A stretch of 64,000 bases of DNA from Comamonas testosteroni. GTDB lineage: Bacteria > Pseudomonadota > Gammaproteobacteria > Burkholderiales > Burkholderiaceae_C. Under the pieces are notes generated by a model that was not told the DNA's origin, did not search any database, and worked only from the letters and a program-made list of their open reading frames with translations. Position 1 is the stretch's first letter, and every line of letters begins with the position of its first letter. The stretch lies in contig CP044131.1 of the NCBI GenBank assembly GCA_008727115.1, positions 2,232,001 to 2,296,000 of the forward strand. The letters are read 5' to 3'. A program made the translations under genes and the position numbers. Of the stretch, positions 16,687 through 26,575 are shown one piece after another.

Positions 16687-17735
16687 GCCTTCAGGGCCAT
16701 CACCTGCTCTGCCAGACGAATAATGCTCTCGTCGGACAGATCATCCGTCTCCAGCACCTGACGCTGAGGCCATTGCTCGAAGTGGTTGGACTGTGAGCGC
16801 TCGTAGTGCGGGTCGTAGTGGCGCAGCATCAGCTCCTCAAACAAAGGCGGCAAATCCTTGGCCAGCGCCCATTGCTGCCAGCGTGCAATGGTTTCCTTGC
16901 CCTGCAGCTCCTTGAGCCAGCCCAGCTTGGCCGCCAGCGCTTCGGGGTTGTCGCCTAGATAGGCATAGTCCCGCAGCAGATAGGACAGGCGTGCGCCTGT
17001 CGTCGCGCGCACTTCGATCACTGGCGCCTTGTGCAGGTGCTGCACCAGCACCAAAGGCAGGCCTACGCGGCCAATCTTGGCGCTCTCGCCTTCCAGATAG
17101 ACCGGGCGCGAAAGATCAAAGGTTTCGATCTGCTCGGCCAGCAAGGTCTCAAAGCGCTTCTGGCTGGGCTGCTCAATGCCAGGCAGATTGCCCAGCAAGG
17201 AGCCTTTGTGGTTGGCATAGCCCTCCAGATCCAGGACCTGCTCGCCGCGCTCTGCCAGCGCATGCAGCACGCGGGTCTTGGCCGAGCCAGTGGCGCCGCA
17301 CAGCACCCGCATCTGCAGTTGCGGCACCAGCGTCTCCAGCTTTTCAATCACATGGCCGCGAAACGCCTTGTAGCCGCCCGCGAGTTGTTGGGCGTCCCAG
17401 CCCACCAGGCGCAGCCAGGTCACCATGGAGCCGCTGCGCAGACCGCCGCGCCAGCAATAGACCAGCGGCTTCCAGTTGGCAGGTTTGTCGGCAAAGGTTT
17501 CACGCAGGTGCCGCGCCAGATTGGCCGACACATAGGCCGCGCCCAGACGCTTGGCTTCAAAGGGACTGACCTGCTTGTAGATGGTGCCGATCTCGGCGCG
17601 CTCGGCATTGCTCAGCACCGGGCAGTTGATCGCCCCGGGAATGTGATCCTGTTCGAACTCGGCCGGAGAGCGGGCATCAATCAAGGCATCGAACTGGTGG
17701 CGTTCAGGAACGCGAACGGGCTGGCGGTGGGACAC
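16683..17735 (-). CDS. selU: tRNA 2-selenouridine synthase
   Basis: A 350-residue protein with an N-terminal rhodanese domain (FDALIDARSPAEFEQDHIPGAINCP) whose catalytic loop YCWRGGLRSGSM holds the reactive cysteine. It is followed by a P-loop domain (LCGATGSAKTRVLHAL). This is the SelU/MnmH architecture, which replaces sulfur by selenium at the wobble 2-thiouridine via a geranylated intermediate. No selD (selenophosphate synthase) lies in the window. The gene ends overlapping the convergent GNAT gene by 4 bp. Confidence 0.93.
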   Translation of the reverse strand: MSHRQPVRVPERHQFDALIDARSPAEFEQDHIPGAINCPVLSNAERAEIGTIYKQVSPFEAKRLGAAYVSANLARHLRETFADKPANWKPLVYCWRGGLRSGSMVTWLRLVGWDAQQLAGGYKAFRGHVIEKLETLVPQLQMRVLCGATGSAKTRVLHALAERGEQVLDLEGYANHKGSLLGNLPGIEQPSQKRFETLLAEQIETFDLSRPVYLEGESAKIGRVGLPLVLVQHLHKAPVIEVRATTGARLSYLLRDYAYLGDNPEALAAKLGWLKELQGKETIARWQQWALAKDLPPLFEELMLRHYDPHYERSQSNHFEQWPQRQVLETDDLSDESIIRLAEQVMALKA

Positions 17736-18141
17736 GGCAGACTATCCATGACAGCGCCCAAATGGCCTGGCAGCCGAGGGCAATGGCTTGTGTCGGGCGT
17801 AAAGCGATGATCGCAGAAGCTCTGGCGATCCGATTTGAGGCTCGGCAACATGAAAAACCTGCTGCACCTGTCTCGCAAGACAAAGTCGCAACAGGCCACG
17901 AAGCCAGGGCGTGGATCGAGCCTCGATACGCACAACGGCGTGCAGCACGCCTGCAGCCGTCATTCCCTGAAAGGCAGGTATTTTCGCAGATGCAGCGCCA
18001 CAGTTCAGACTGGAGCCACCAAAACCGCACAGGGCGCAGCTGCTTGTACAACTGCGCCCTGTGCTCTTGCCTTCTCATTCAGATAAAGGCTAAATCATGC
18101 TCTAGCGCTTATGCATCAAGCGCTTTCAGCTATCAAAATAA
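17736..18141. other. Intergenic, no gene seen
   Basis: This 406-bp stretch lies between the divergent selU start and the AGCS symporter stop. Open frames here lack conserved features or starts with ribosome-binding sites. A hairpin with GGGCGCAG/CTGCGCCC-like arms is visible near 18035-18060, and a dispersed-repeat copy fills 18088-18145. Confidence 0.5.
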
Positions 18142-18145
18142 TCAG
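18088..18145 (+). repeat. Copy of the ~45-nt dispersed repeat
   Basis: Reads CTCTAGCGCTTATGCATCAA followed by GCGCTTTCAGCTATCAAAAT. It lies directly 3' of the AGCS symporter gene (minus strand). Confidence 0.75.
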
Positions 18146-19497
18146 ATTTGATTTTCCTTGCGTGCAAAATACTCACGCGTGAGCTGCACGATCACGGGCG
18201 AGAGCAGCAGCAGCGAGATCAGGTTGGGAATGGCCATCAGCGCGTTCAGCGTATCGGCCACCAGCCAGGCAAAATCCAGCGTGGCCACCGCGCCCACAAA
18301 GGCACTGATGGTCCACAGAATGCGGAACGGCTTTTCGCAGACGGTGCCAACCAAATAAGTCCAGCACTTCTCACCGTAGTAGGCCCAACCCAAGATGGTG
18401 GTGAAGGCAAACACGGACAGAGAAAGGGCCAGCACATACTTGCCCACGCCGGGCATGGCGGCTTCAAAGCTCTGGGTCGAGAGCACGGCGCCCGTCGCGC
18501 CAGAGTTCCAGACACCGCTGACCACGATGGCCAGACCCGTCATGGTGCAGACAATGATGGTGTCGATGAAGGTGCCCATCATGCCCACCAGGCCCGAGAA
18601 CACGGGGTCACGCGTGGCACCTGCTGCCTGAGCAATACCTGCGGTACCCAGACCGGCTTCGTTCGAGAAAATGCCGCGTGCCACACCCATGCGGATAGCC
18701 ATCAGCACGGTGGAACCCAGAAAGCCACCGGTGGCAGCCGTAGGATTGAACGCCTGCTCGAAGATCAGCGCAAATGCGGCAGGAATGCGGTCAAAGTACA
18801 CGCCCAGCACATAGAGCACGCAGATCACATAGAGCACGCACATGGCGGGCACCAGCTTCTCGGCCACGGCGCCAATGCGGGTGATGCCGCCCAGCACCAC
18901 GGCCCCTGTCAGCACGGCCAGCGCCAAGCCGGTCACCCAGTTCTCCAGCCCGAAAGCCGTGTGCATGGCCGATGCAATGCCGTTGGACTGGACCATGGAG
19001 CCAATGCCGAAGCCAGCCAGCCCGCCAAAGATGGCAAACAGCGTGCCCAGCCATTTCCAGTTCTTGCCCAGACCATTCTTAATGGCGTACATGGGGCCGC
19101 CCACCCACTGGCCGTGGTCATTCTTCTCACGGAACTTGACCGCCAGCACCACCTCCCCATACTTGGTGGCCATGCCCAGCAGCGCCGTCATCCACATCCA
19201 GAACAAGGCTCCCGGGCCGCCCACGGCAATGGCTGTCGCCACGCCGGCGATATTGCCCGTACCCACCGTGGCGGACAGCGCCGTCATCAGCGCCGCATAG
19301 GGTGTGATGTCGCCATCGGCCTTGTCGCCAGGACGGCGGCTGCGCCAGATCATCCGGAAGCCGCGCACGATATTGCGCAGCGGCATGAAGCCAAGGCGAA
19401 TCTGAAGATAAAAACCCGTGCCGAGAATCAGCACAATCATGGGCACGCCCCAGACGACATCGTTGAGGCTTTTGAAGATTTGGGTTAACCAGTCCAT
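18142..19497 (-). CDS. Sodium:alanine/glycine symporter (AGCS family)
   Basis: 451 residues with about ten membrane segments. It has the AGCS signatures ALSATVGTGNIAGVATAIAVGGPGALFWMW and GMATKYGEVVLAVKFR (each longer than quoted pieces show), and IFSNEAGLGTAGIAQAAG. Family members such as AlsT/DagA import alanine or glycine with Na+. Length is normal. The gene is monocistronic and ends at a dispersed repeat. Substrate choice among small neutral amino acids is not readable. Confidence 0.93.
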   Translation of the reverse strand: MDWLTQIFKSLNDVVWGVPMIVLILGTGFYLQIRLGFMPLRNIVRGFRMIWRSRRPGDKADGDITPYAALMTALSATVGTGNIAGVATAIAVGGPGALFWMWMTALLGMATKYGEVVLAVKFREKNDHGQWVGGPMYAIKNGLGKNWKWLGTLFAIFGGLAGFGIGSMVQSNGIASAMHTAFGLENWVTGLALAVLTGAVVLGGITRIGAVAEKLVPAMCVLYVICVLYVLGVYFDRIPAAFALIFEQAFNPTAATGGFLGSTVLMAIRMGVARGIFSNEAGLGTAGIAQAAGATRDPVFSGLVGMMGTFIDTIIVCTMTGLAIVVSGVWNSGATGAVLSTQSFEAAMPGVGKYVLALSLSVFAFTTILGWAYYGEKCWTYLVGTVCEKPFRILWTISAFVGAVATLDFAWLVADTLNALMAIPNLISLLLLSPVIVQLTREYFARKENQI

Positions 19498-19725
19498 TGA
19501 TGAGATTCACTGTCCGCTCAAGGCAGGCAGTCCATTGAATGGCAACAGTTCCAGAACATGTCTTTCACTCATGAATGGTCAATGCAGCAGCCACAGTAGC
19601 TCCGTGTCGGACCTATGCACAGCGCACTTCTCTGTTCGCCGGTTGGTAAAGCGCCCTACTCTAATCCAGACTTTGGGCGCTTTCGGGCTGCAAAAGTCAT
19701 TGCGCGGCAGAAACAAGAGAAATCC

Positions 19726-20271
19726 CTAAGAACGTTTTCTCGGACTCAGCAGCATTTCATCGCCGCTCATCTGCACATCAAAAAAGCGCAAGAAATTCTG
19801 CCCCAGCAAGGCGTCATCGCTGTCTTCTCCTGTGTAGCCGGTACCCACGCGCACGTTGCGCACGCTCAAGCTCGCAACCCTGACGACATCAGCCGTCACC
19901 ATGCGCCCTTCACGCTCGCCATTGGCGGTGCGAAAGCGCACCTTCTCGCCGCCCTCCAGTCCTGCACTTGTGGCCAGTGCATCCGTAATGCTGACCGACG
20001 TGGCTCCGGTATCGACCATGAACATGACAGGCTGATCGTTGACATAGCCTCGGACACGAAAGTGCCCATCCATGCCGCGCTCTATGCGCACCGAACCGTC
20101 CTCCATGACCTGGGCCCGCGAAGGCTTCAGAAAGTGCTGCATAGCCAGATACATCACGGCCATGGCAAGCATCCAGAACACCAAGAACCAAAAGGTGCTG
20201 CGCCTCACCACCGATTGTGTGGAAGGCTCAGAGGAAGACTGGGGTGGCGTGACATTCAGGCGCATGGACAA
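19726..20271 (-). CDS. Retropepsin-like clan AA aspartic protease (TIGR02281 type)
   Basis: 181 residues. One membrane segment (TFWFLVFWMLAMAVMYLAM) near residues 27-45 is followed by a retropepsin-like domain with the catalytic triplet VDTGATSVSI. Later blocks VRFRTANGEREGR and LLGQNFLRFFD are typical of this single-domain periplasmic protease family. A membrane-anchored protein facing the periplasm is expected; physiological substrates are unknown. Confidence 0.87.
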   Translation of the reverse strand: MSMRLNVTPPQSSSEPSTQSVVRRSTFWFLVFWMLAMAVMYLAMQHFLKPSRAQVMEDGSVRIERGMDGHFRVRGYVNDQPVMFMVDTGATSVSITDALATSAGLEGGEKVRFRTANGEREGRMVTADVVRVASLSVRNVRVGTGYTGEDSDDALLGQNFLRFFDVQMSGDEMLLSPRKRS

Positions 20272-20407
20272 AAAGTGCAGAGGGAAAGGATCGCCATTTT
20301 GCCAAGACCGGTGACAAGGTCATCTCGCCAACAGCGAAGTACGCACGGCATCAGCGCGTACATTGGGGCCTGTTTCAATTGACCGGCCCGTGGCCCCCCC
20401 TCCGACC

Positions 20408-21184
20408 ATGAACACATCCTCATTGCCTCCTCTTGTGCTGCACTATGTCTTTGATCCACTTTGTGGCTGGTGCTACGCCGCCGCCCCTCTGGTCAAGGCG
20501 GCACGCGAAGTACCCGGCATTCAGGTGCAATGGCATGCAGGTGGCATGCTCACCGGCCCGCACACTCGCACCATCACGGAGGACTGGCGTGAAAAAGTCA
20601 TGGCCAGCGACCAGCGCATTGCAGAGATGACCGGCCAGCCCTTTGGTGAAGGCTACTTCAATGGCTTGCTCAACGACATCGGTGCGCCTTTGGACTCCGA
20701 GCCTCCCACTACCGCCCTGCTGGCCGCCGAAGCGCTGGCAGGCAAGGGGCTGGAGATGCTGTCCGCCGAGCAAAAAGCCCACTACGTTGATGGCCTGCGC
20801 ATCAGCGAGCCCGCCGTTTTGCGTGAACTGGCCAGCAGCATAGGCCTGGACAGTGCCGCCTATGACACGGCTTATGCCGAGAAAAGTGGAGCCGCAACCC
20901 AGAAGCACATTGCCGAAAGCCGTCAATGGCTGAACATGCTGCAAGGCCAGGGCTTTCCCACCATTGGCCTGGAATTCGACCATCCCGAACAAGCCGGCCA
21001 GCGCGCCGTGCAGCGCATTGAAATCGGCGAATGGCTGGGTGACGTCGAAGGCTGGAAGCAGCAGCTGGCCGACTGGGCCGAACAAGTGGCCGACCTCAAC
21101 ACCCACGCCTCTCAAGTTGAGCAAGCCGCTGAAGATGCCAACCCCAGCTGTGGCCCAGATGGCTGCGAGCTGCCGGCTCGCTAA
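20408..21184 (+). CDS. DsbA-family thioredoxin-fold protein (FrnE-like)
   Basis: A cytoplasmic 258-residue protein with no signal peptide. Near the N-terminus VFDPLCGWCYAAAP carries a CxxC (C-G-W-C) active site, followed by a large helical insertion. GFPTIGLEF supplies the cis-proline region. This fits FrnE/DsbA-like oxidoreductases. The C-terminus has an additional Cys pair (NPSCGPDGCELPAR), which could bind metal or exchange disulfides. I chose ATG 20408; the upstream frame is non-conserved. Confidence 0.85.
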   Translation: MNTSSLPPLVLHYVFDPLCGWCYAAAPLVKAAREVPGIQVQWHAGGMLTGPHTRTITEDWREKVMASDQRIAEMTGQPFGEGYFNGLLNDIGAPLDSEPPTTALLAAEALAGKGLEMLSAEQKAHYVDGLRISEPAVLRELASSIGLDSAAYDTAYAEKSGAATQKHIAESRQWLNMLQGQGFPTIGLEFDHPEQAGQRAVQRIEIGEWLGDVEGWKQQLADWAEQVADLNTHASQVEQAAEDANPSCGPDGCELPAR

Positions 21185-21201
21185 TTCATTAAGACTCTTA
21201 T

Positions 21202-21247
21202 AAAAAAGCCTGCTCGCTGAACTTAGATCCAGCGAACAGGCTTTTTT
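21202..21247. terminator. Bidirectional intrinsic terminator
   Basis: AAAAAAGCCTG (21202-21212) pairs with CAGGCTTTTTT (21237-21247), with an inner CGCTG/CAGCG extension. It can serve both the DsbA-like gene and the convergent lipoprotein gene. Confidence 0.85.
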
Positions 21248-21268
21248 GTGAGCGGCCCAGGATGGGAC

Positions 21269-21628
21269 TTAGCGCTTCATTTCCTTGATTTCAATCGGGC
21301 GATCTTTCACCAGCTCCAGCACACCCTCGCCATTCTTGAAGTGAATGGATGCCCCCTTGCCATCCGTCATGCGAATACCGCTGGCAGCGGGCACGCTGCG
21401 CATCTGGAAGGCGCGATCAGCGTTATCGGTCATTACGGCTGTCTCGAAATTGTCCTGCGTCTTGAGCGTGATCGTCAGGTCCATAGGCCCAACAAAATGA
21501 AGTTCCTGGGTATTCAGCGCTGCCGTCTGACTCTGGGCTACACCTGATTGAAGAGGCTGCGTAGCGCTGCACCCCAGCACAGCCATGGCCACCAGCGGCA
21601 TGGTCAGCATCCATTTCATGCGTTTCAT
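21269..21628 (-). CDS. Small predicted lipoprotein
   Basis: 119 residues starting with a basic n-region and a hydrophobic stretch that ends in the lipobox VLGC (Cys about 20). The remaining ~100 residues look beta-rich (DLTITLKTQDNFETAVMTDN, then DGKGASIHFKNGEGVLEL). The size and pattern recall MliC-type lysozyme inhibitors, but the family's cysteines are missing, so I leave function open. It is the last gene downstream of icd, with a 34-bp gap. Confidence 0.7.
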   Translation of the reverse strand: MKRMKWMLTMPLVAMAVLGCSATQPLQSGVAQSQTAALNTQELHFVGPMDLTITLKTQDNFETAVMTDNADRAFQMRSVPAASGIRMTDGKGASIHFKNGEGVLELVKDRPIEIKEMKR

Positions 21629-21662
21629 GTGTTTCTCCCCTGTTTTTTAAACGGTTGCGTGC

Positions 21663-22922
21663 TCAATCCATCATGGAGATCACAACATCTCCAAAGCGCG
21701 AGCACGACACCTGGGTTGCGCCATCCATCAGGCGGGCAAAGTCATAGGTCACATGCTTGCTCTGAATGGCCTTTTCCAGGGACTCGACGATCAGGTCGGC
21801 CGCCTCGCGCCAGCCCATGTGGCGCAGCATCATCTCGGCGCACAGAATCATGGAGCCAGGGTTCACATAGTCCTTGCCTGCATAGCGGGGTGCCGTGCCA
21901 TGCGTGGCCTCAAAGCAGGCAATGCTCTCCGACATATTCGCGCCCGGTGCAATGCCGATGCCGCCCACCTGGGCCGCCAGTGCATCCGAAATATAGTCGC
22001 CGTTGAGGTTGAGCGTGGCGACCACCGAATACTCTGCCGGACGCATCAGAATCTGCTGCAAGAAGGCATCGGTGATCGAATCCTTGATGATGATGTCCTT
22101 GCCAGTCTTCGGGTTCTTCAGGCGGCTCCATGGGCCGCCATCGATCAGCTCGGCTCCGAACTCTCGCTGCGCCAGCGCATAGCCCCAGTCACGGAAAGCG
22201 CCTTCCGTGTACTTCATGATGTTGCCCTTGTGAACCAGAGTCACACTGGGCTTGTTGTGGTCGATGGCGTATTGAATGGCCTTGCGCACCAGGCGTTCCG
22301 TGCCTTCACGCGAGACGGGCTTGATGCCAATGCCCGAGGTTTCAGGAAAGCGGATCTTGTTGGCTCCCATCTCCTTGGCAAGGAAGTCGATGAGCTTCTT
22401 CGCCTTCTCGCTGCCCGCTGCGTACTCGATGCCCGCATAGATGTCTTCCGAGTTCTCGCGGAAGATCACCATATGGGTCTTTTCGGGCTCCTTGAGCGGC
22501 GATGGCACGCCTTTGAAGTACTGCACGGGACGCAGGCAGACATACAGATCCAGTTCCTGGCGCAGGGCGACGTTCAGTGAACGAATGCCACCGCCAACCG
22601 GCGTAGTGAGCGGCCCCTTGATGGACACGGCATAGTCGCGCACGGCAGCCACAGTCTCTTCGGGCAGCCACATATCGGGACCATAGACTCGCGTGGCTTT
22701 CTCTCCTGCAAACACTTCCATCCAGGCGATCTTGCGTTGGCTGCCATAGACCTTGGCCACCGCCGCATCGGCCACCTTTCGCATCACAGGCGTCACATCC
22801 ACGCCCACGCCATCACCCTCAATGAACGGGATGATGGGCTGATCGGGGACATTCAATGTCTTGTCCGCATTGACGGTGATCTTCTCGCCCTGCGATGGAA
22901 CCTGGATGTGGGACATGCTCAT
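21663..22922 (-). CDS. icd: Isocitrate dehydrogenase, NADP-dependent, dimeric type
   Basis: A 419-residue TCA-cycle enzyme that makes 2-oxoglutarate. Signatures seen are [15 protein letters not shown], the phosphorylatable/substrate Ser region [52 protein letters not shown], and [20 protein letters not shown] chose ATG 22922, with AGGAG upstream; ATG 22916 is an alternative. The window also holds a second, unrelated monomeric isocitrate dehydrogenase 1.4 kb away. Confidence 0.95.
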   Translation of the reverse strand: MSMSHIQVPSQGEKITVNADKTLNVPDQPIIPFIEGDGVGVDVTPVMRKVADAAVAKVYGSQRKIAWMEVFAGEKATRVYGPDMWLPEETVAAVRDYAVSIKGPLTTPVGGGIRSLNVALRQELDLYVCLRPVQYFKGVPSPLKEPEKTHMVIFRENSEDIYAGIEYAAGSEKAKKLIDFLAKEMGANKIRFPETSGIGIKPVSREGTERLVRKAIQYAIDHNKPSVTLVHKGNIMKYTEGAFRDWGYALAQREFGAELIDGGPWSRLKNPKTGKDIIIKDSITDAFLQQILMRPAEYSVVATLNLNGDYISDALAAQVGGIGIAPGANMSESIACFEATHGTAPRYAGKDYVNPGSMILCAEMMLRHMGWREAADLIVESLEKAIQSKHVTYDFARLMDGATQVSCSRFGDVVISMMD

Positions 22923-23240
22923 GCTGTGAAATCTCCTAGTCTTGAATACTGTGCGGCGATGCACCTTGCTGGTGCGGACTGTTGCACCCGATTTTGGCAT
23001 CGGTATCTCGAGGAATTCTAAGAAATGCCGCATAAATGGCCGTCAAGGCAGAGACATGACCCGGCTTGCAGCAATATGCCTGCTGAAAACAACCACCAAG
23101 GGAGCGGCGGTACCGCACCACCTTCTTCCTGGGAGCCGCAAACACCGCGACTCCACCTGATTTACTTCCACGCTCTCTCTCACAGACGAACTTTGCATTA
23201 GGCTTGCAGCTTCCGATCCTCTGTTTGGCTTGCAAGGCTC

Positions 23241-23741
23241 ATGAAGAACCTCTCCCCTAACACCCATTCTCAGCGTAGCCTGCGCATCAGCCTGCTGGCA
23301 CTGGCCGCCTCCAGCTTGCTGGGGCTTTTCGCCCCCCATGCCCTGGCCCGCGACGAAGGCCAGCCGCAGATGAACCTGCGCCGCATTGACCTGACTGCCG
23401 GGATGTACCGTATCGATACCCAGCTGGCCATCACCCCTCAGCAGCGCGAGATCGGTCTGATGTTCCGCAAGGAAATGCCACAGCAGGAGGGCATGCTCTT
23501 TGTCTTCGATATGCCCGGCGTGCAGTGCTTCTGGATGCGCAACACCCTCTTGCCGTTGACGGCTGCCTTTGTGGCCGATGACGGAACCATCGTCAACCTA
23601 GCAGACATGAAGCCCATGAGCGACGAATCCCACTGCTCGGCCAAGCCCGTGCGCTATGTGCTGGAGATGAATCAGGGCTGGTTTGCCAAACGCGGCATCA
23701 AGGCCGGCGCCAAGCTAGGCGGCGAAATCTTCAAGCGCTAG
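23241..23741 (+). CDS. DUF192 family exported protein
   Basis: 166 residues with a signal peptide (SLRISLLALAASSLLGLFAP, cleavage near ALA-RD). The DUF192 domain follows: QLAITPQQREIGLMFRKEMP, the MLFVFDMPGVQCFWMRNTLLPL block, and VLEMNQGWFAKRGIKAGAKL. DUF192 proteins are small beta-barrels of unknown role in the envelope. It is divergent from icd. Confidence 0.9.
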   Translation: MKNLSPNTHSQRSLRISLLALAASSLLGLFAPHALARDEGQPQMNLRRIDLTAGMYRIDTQLAITPQQREIGLMFRKEMPQQEGMLFVFDMPGVQCFWMRNTLLPLTAAFVADDGTIVNLADMKPMSDESHCSAKPVRYVLEMNQGWFAKRGIKAGAKLGGEIFKR

Positions 23742-23869
23742 GCGCTGCCAAAACCAGCCCCTTTCATGCTCTATCAGCCCCGGTTTCCACAAGCACTGAG
23801 CGATAGCCGCTGCGCTGCTGCACCAGCATCCAGGCCTCCGGTTTCTGCAATGGCTGAATGAAGCAAGAA

Positions 23870-24160
23870 TCATGGCCGCACGCGGATTGAAGCTGCCCTG
23901 TGCAGCTTGCGTGGCCGATGCGGGTAGCGGCCACGCTCCGCAGGTGCCAGCACGTGCTTGAGCATTCGATAATCGCAGGCACCAAAGCGCTGAAAGTTGC
24001 GCCGACCTTCGCGCAGCGTCATATGGTTGGGGCCGGAATATTCATCCGGGCAGTCCACATCCCAGCCGTCGTCTTCCCAGAAGCAGACGCTGCAGATGCC
24101 GTACTCGCCACAGTCATCCAAAGAGAAGTAGTCACAGCATGGGCACTGATACAACGGCAT
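23870..24160 (-). CDS. CPCC-family cysteine-rich protein
   Basis: 96 residues. The N-terminus YQCPCCDYFSLDDCGEYGICSVCFWEDDG is the CPCC domain, with paired cysteines expected to bind zinc, and SGPNHMTLREGRRNF follows. The C-terminal third is basic and not conserved-looking. Function of CPCC proteins is unknown; some members occur in toxin or immunity contexts, but nothing here points to that. Confidence 0.85.
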   Translation of the reverse strand: MPLYQCPCCDYFSLDDCGEYGICSVCFWEDDGWDVDCPDEYSGPNHMTLREGRRNFQRFGACDYRMLKHVLAPAERGRYPHRPRKLHRAASIRVRP

Positions 24161-24183
24161 GGTGCACCCTTCATGAATTCATA

Positions 24184-24232
24184 ATCAAATCAAGCTCTAA
24201 CGCTTACCCATCAAGCGAAAACAGCTTCCATT
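24184..24232 (+). repeat. Copy of the ~45-nt dispersed repeat
   Basis: Reads CAAGCTCTAACGCTTACCCA then TCAAGCGAAAACAGCTTCCA. It lies between the CPCC gene start and the terminator of monomeric icd. Confidence 0.7.
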
Positions 24233-24260
24233 TATATAGCAAAAAACTAACACCGGACAC

Positions 24261-24293
24261 AAAAAAGCCGGCAACCTTTTCAGGTTACCGGCT
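24261..24293 (-). terminator. Intrinsic terminator of monomeric isocitrate dehydrogenase
   Basis: On the minus strand AGCCGGTAACCT pairs with AGGTTGCCGGCT (one mismatch) and is followed by TTTTTT. Confidence 0.85.
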
Positions 24294-24343
24294 GGCTTCA
24301 AGGCCTGCAGGCAGCCGAGGCTGCACTGCAGAAAACCCTTGAT

Positions 24344-26575
24344 TTACGCGGCGGCGATGGCGGCGTTGAAGGTGGCGCTGGGGCGCATCACGGCGTCCAG
24401 CTTGGCCACGTCGGGCATGTAGTAGCCGCCGATGTCGGCAGCCTTGCCTTGCACGTCCTTCATCTCAGCCACGATCTTGGCTTCGTTTTCGGCCAGGGTC
24501 TTGGCCAGAGGCGCGAACTTGCCAGCCAGTTCTGCGTCTTCTGTCTGAGCGGCCAGAGCCTGTGCCCAGTACAGAGCGATGTAGAACTGCGAGCCACGGT
24601 TGTCCAGCTCGCCGGTACGGCGCGAAGGCGACTTGTTCAGGTCCAGCAGCTTGCCAGTGGCTTCGTCCAGAGTCTTGGCCAGCAGCTTGGCGCGGGCGTT
24701 GTTTTCCTTGATGCCCAAGTCTTCAAACGAGACAGCCAGGGCCAGGAATTCACCTAGCGAGTCCCAGCGCAGGTGGTTTTCTTCCACCAGTTGCTGAACG
24801 TGCTTGGGAGCGGAGCCGCCGGCACCGGTTTCGTACATGCCGCCACCAGCCATCAGGGGAACGATGGACAGCATCTTGGCCGAGGTACCCAGCTCCAGAA
24901 TCGGGAACAGGTCGGTCAGGTAATCACGCAGAATGTTGCCGGTCACCGAGATGGTGTCCAGACCACGGGCCACACGCTCCAGCGTGAAGCGCATGGCGCG
25001 CACTTGCGACAGGATGTGGATTTCCAGGCCGTTCGTGTCGTATTCCTTCAGGTAGGTCTGGACCTTCTTGATCAGCTCGGCTTCGTGGGGACGGTAGGGG
25101 TCCAGCCAGAACACGGCAGGCATGCCGGAGTTGCGGGCACGCGTGACAGCCAGCTTCACCCAGTCGCGGATAGGCGCATCCTTGACCTGGCACATGCGCC
25201 AGATATCGCCCGCCTCCACGTTCTGGCTCAGCAGCACTTCGCCGGTGGCGATGTCCACGATGTTGGCCACGCCGTCTTCAGCGATTTCGTAGGTCTTGTC
25301 GTGCGAGCCGTACTCTTCGGCCTTCTGCGCCATCAGACCCACGTTGGGCACGGTGCCCATGGTCTTGGGGTCGAAGTTGCCGTGCCACTTGCAGAAGTTG
25401 ATCACTTCCTGGTAGATGCGGGCAAAGGTGGACTCGGGCATCACGGCCTTGCAGTCGTAAGGCTTGCCGTCGGCAGCCCACATCTTGCCGCCCACGCGGA
25501 TCATGGCAGGCATGGAGGCGTCCACGATCACGTCGTTGGGCGAGTGGAAGTTGGTGATGCCCTTGGCGGAATCCACCATGGCCAGACGAGGACGATCTTC
25601 CTGGCACTTGTGCAGGTCACGCTCGATCTCTTCGCGCAGTGTGGCGGGCAGCGTGGCAATCTTCTCGTACAGATTGGCCATGCCGTTGTTCACGTTCACG
25701 CCCAGTTCGTCGAACAGCTTGCCGTGTTTCTCGAAGGCTTCCTTGTAGAAGATCTTCACGCAGTGGCCGAACACGATGGGGTGGGACACCTTCATCATCG
25801 TGGCCTTGACGTGCAGCGAGAACAGAATGCCGGACTCCTTGCAGTCCTCGATTTCCTTTTCATAGAAATCGCACAGGGCCTTCTTGCTCATGAACATGGA
25901 GTCGATCACTTCTGCTTCCTGCAGCTTGACCTTTTCCTTCAGAACGATGGACTTGCCGGAAGCGGTTTCCAAAACCATCTTCACGTCACGGGCCTTGTCC
26001 AGAGTCATGGACTTTTCGCCGTGGTAGAAGTCGCCCTTGTCCATGTGGGACACATGGGTCTGCGACCACTGCTTCCACTCACCCATGGAGTGAGGGTTCT
26101 TCTTGGCGAAGTTCTTGACGGCAGCAGGGGCGCGGCGGTCGGAATTGCCTTCGCGCAGCACGGGGTTCACCGCGGAGCCCAGGCACTTGCTGTAGCGCGC
26201 CTTGATCTGCTTTTCTTCTTCGGTGGTGGGGTTCTCAGGGAAGCTGGGAACGTTGAAGCCCTTGGACTGCAGCTCCTTGATGGCAGCAGTCAGCTGGCCC
26301 ACGGAAGCGGAAATATTAGGCAGCTTGATGATGTTGGCTTCGGGGGTCAGCGTCAGCTTGCCCAGTTCAGCCAGGTTGTTGGGAACGCGCTGTTCTTCGG
26401 TCAGAAATTCGGGGAACTCGCCCAGGATACGACCTGCGAGGGAGATGTCGCTGGTTTCCACATTGATGCCGGCCGGTGCTGCGAAAGCACGGATCACGGG
26501 CAGGAATGCGCTGGTTGCCAGGCGAGGCGCCTCGTCGGTCAAGGTATAGATGATGGTGGGTTGCTGCGTACTCAT
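24344..26575 (-). CDS. icd2: Isocitrate dehydrogenase, NADP-dependent, monomeric type
   Basis: A 743-residue single-chain isocitrate dehydrogenase (IDH-II type). Family blocks seen include [20 protein letters not shown] at the start, [58 protein letters not shown], and [21 protein letters not shown], with GSAPKHVQQ and [18 protein letters not shown] near the C-terminus. It catalyses the same reaction as the dimeric enzyme but is not homologous over most of its length. It has its own terminator and is monocistronic. Confidence 0.95.
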   Translation of the reverse strand: MSTQQPTIIYTLTDEAPRLATSAFLPVIRAFAAPAGINVETSDISLAGRILGEFPEFLTEEQRVPNNLAELGKLTLTPEANIIKLPNISASVGQLTAAIKELQSKGFNVPSFPENPTTEEEKQIKARYSKCLGSAVNPVLREGNSDRRAPAAVKNFAKKNPHSMGEWKQWSQTHVSHMDKGDFYHGEKSMTLDKARDVKMVLETASGKSIVLKEKVKLQEAEVIDSMFMSKKALCDFYEKEIEDCKESGILFSLHVKATMMKVSHPIVFGHCVKIFYKEAFEKHGKLFDELGVNVNNGMANLYEKIATLPATLREEIERDLHKCQEDRPRLAMVDSAKGITNFHSPNDVIVDASMPAMIRVGGKMWAADGKPYDCKAVMPESTFARIYQEVINFCKWHGNFDPKTMGTVPNVGLMAQKAEEYGSHDKTYEIAEDGVANIVDIATGEVLLSQNVEAGDIWRMCQVKDAPIRDWVKLAVTRARNSGMPAVFWLDPYRPHEAELIKKVQTYLKEYDTNGLEIHILSQVRAMRFTLERVARGLDTISVTGNILRDYLTDLFPILELGTSAKMLSIVPLMAGGGMYETGAGGSAPKHVQQLVEENHLRWDSLGEFLALAVSFEDLGIKENNARAKLLAKTLDEATGKLLDLNKSPSRRTGELDNRGSQFYIALYWAQALAAQTEDAELAGKFAPLAKTLAENEAKIVAEMKDVQGKAADIGGYYMPDVAKLDAVMRPSATFNAAIAAA

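Noticed and set aside
17762-18151. Plus-strand frame of 129 codons upstream of selU
   Set aside because: Low-complexity composition without a conserved block, and it runs through a dispersed repeat; probably non-coding.
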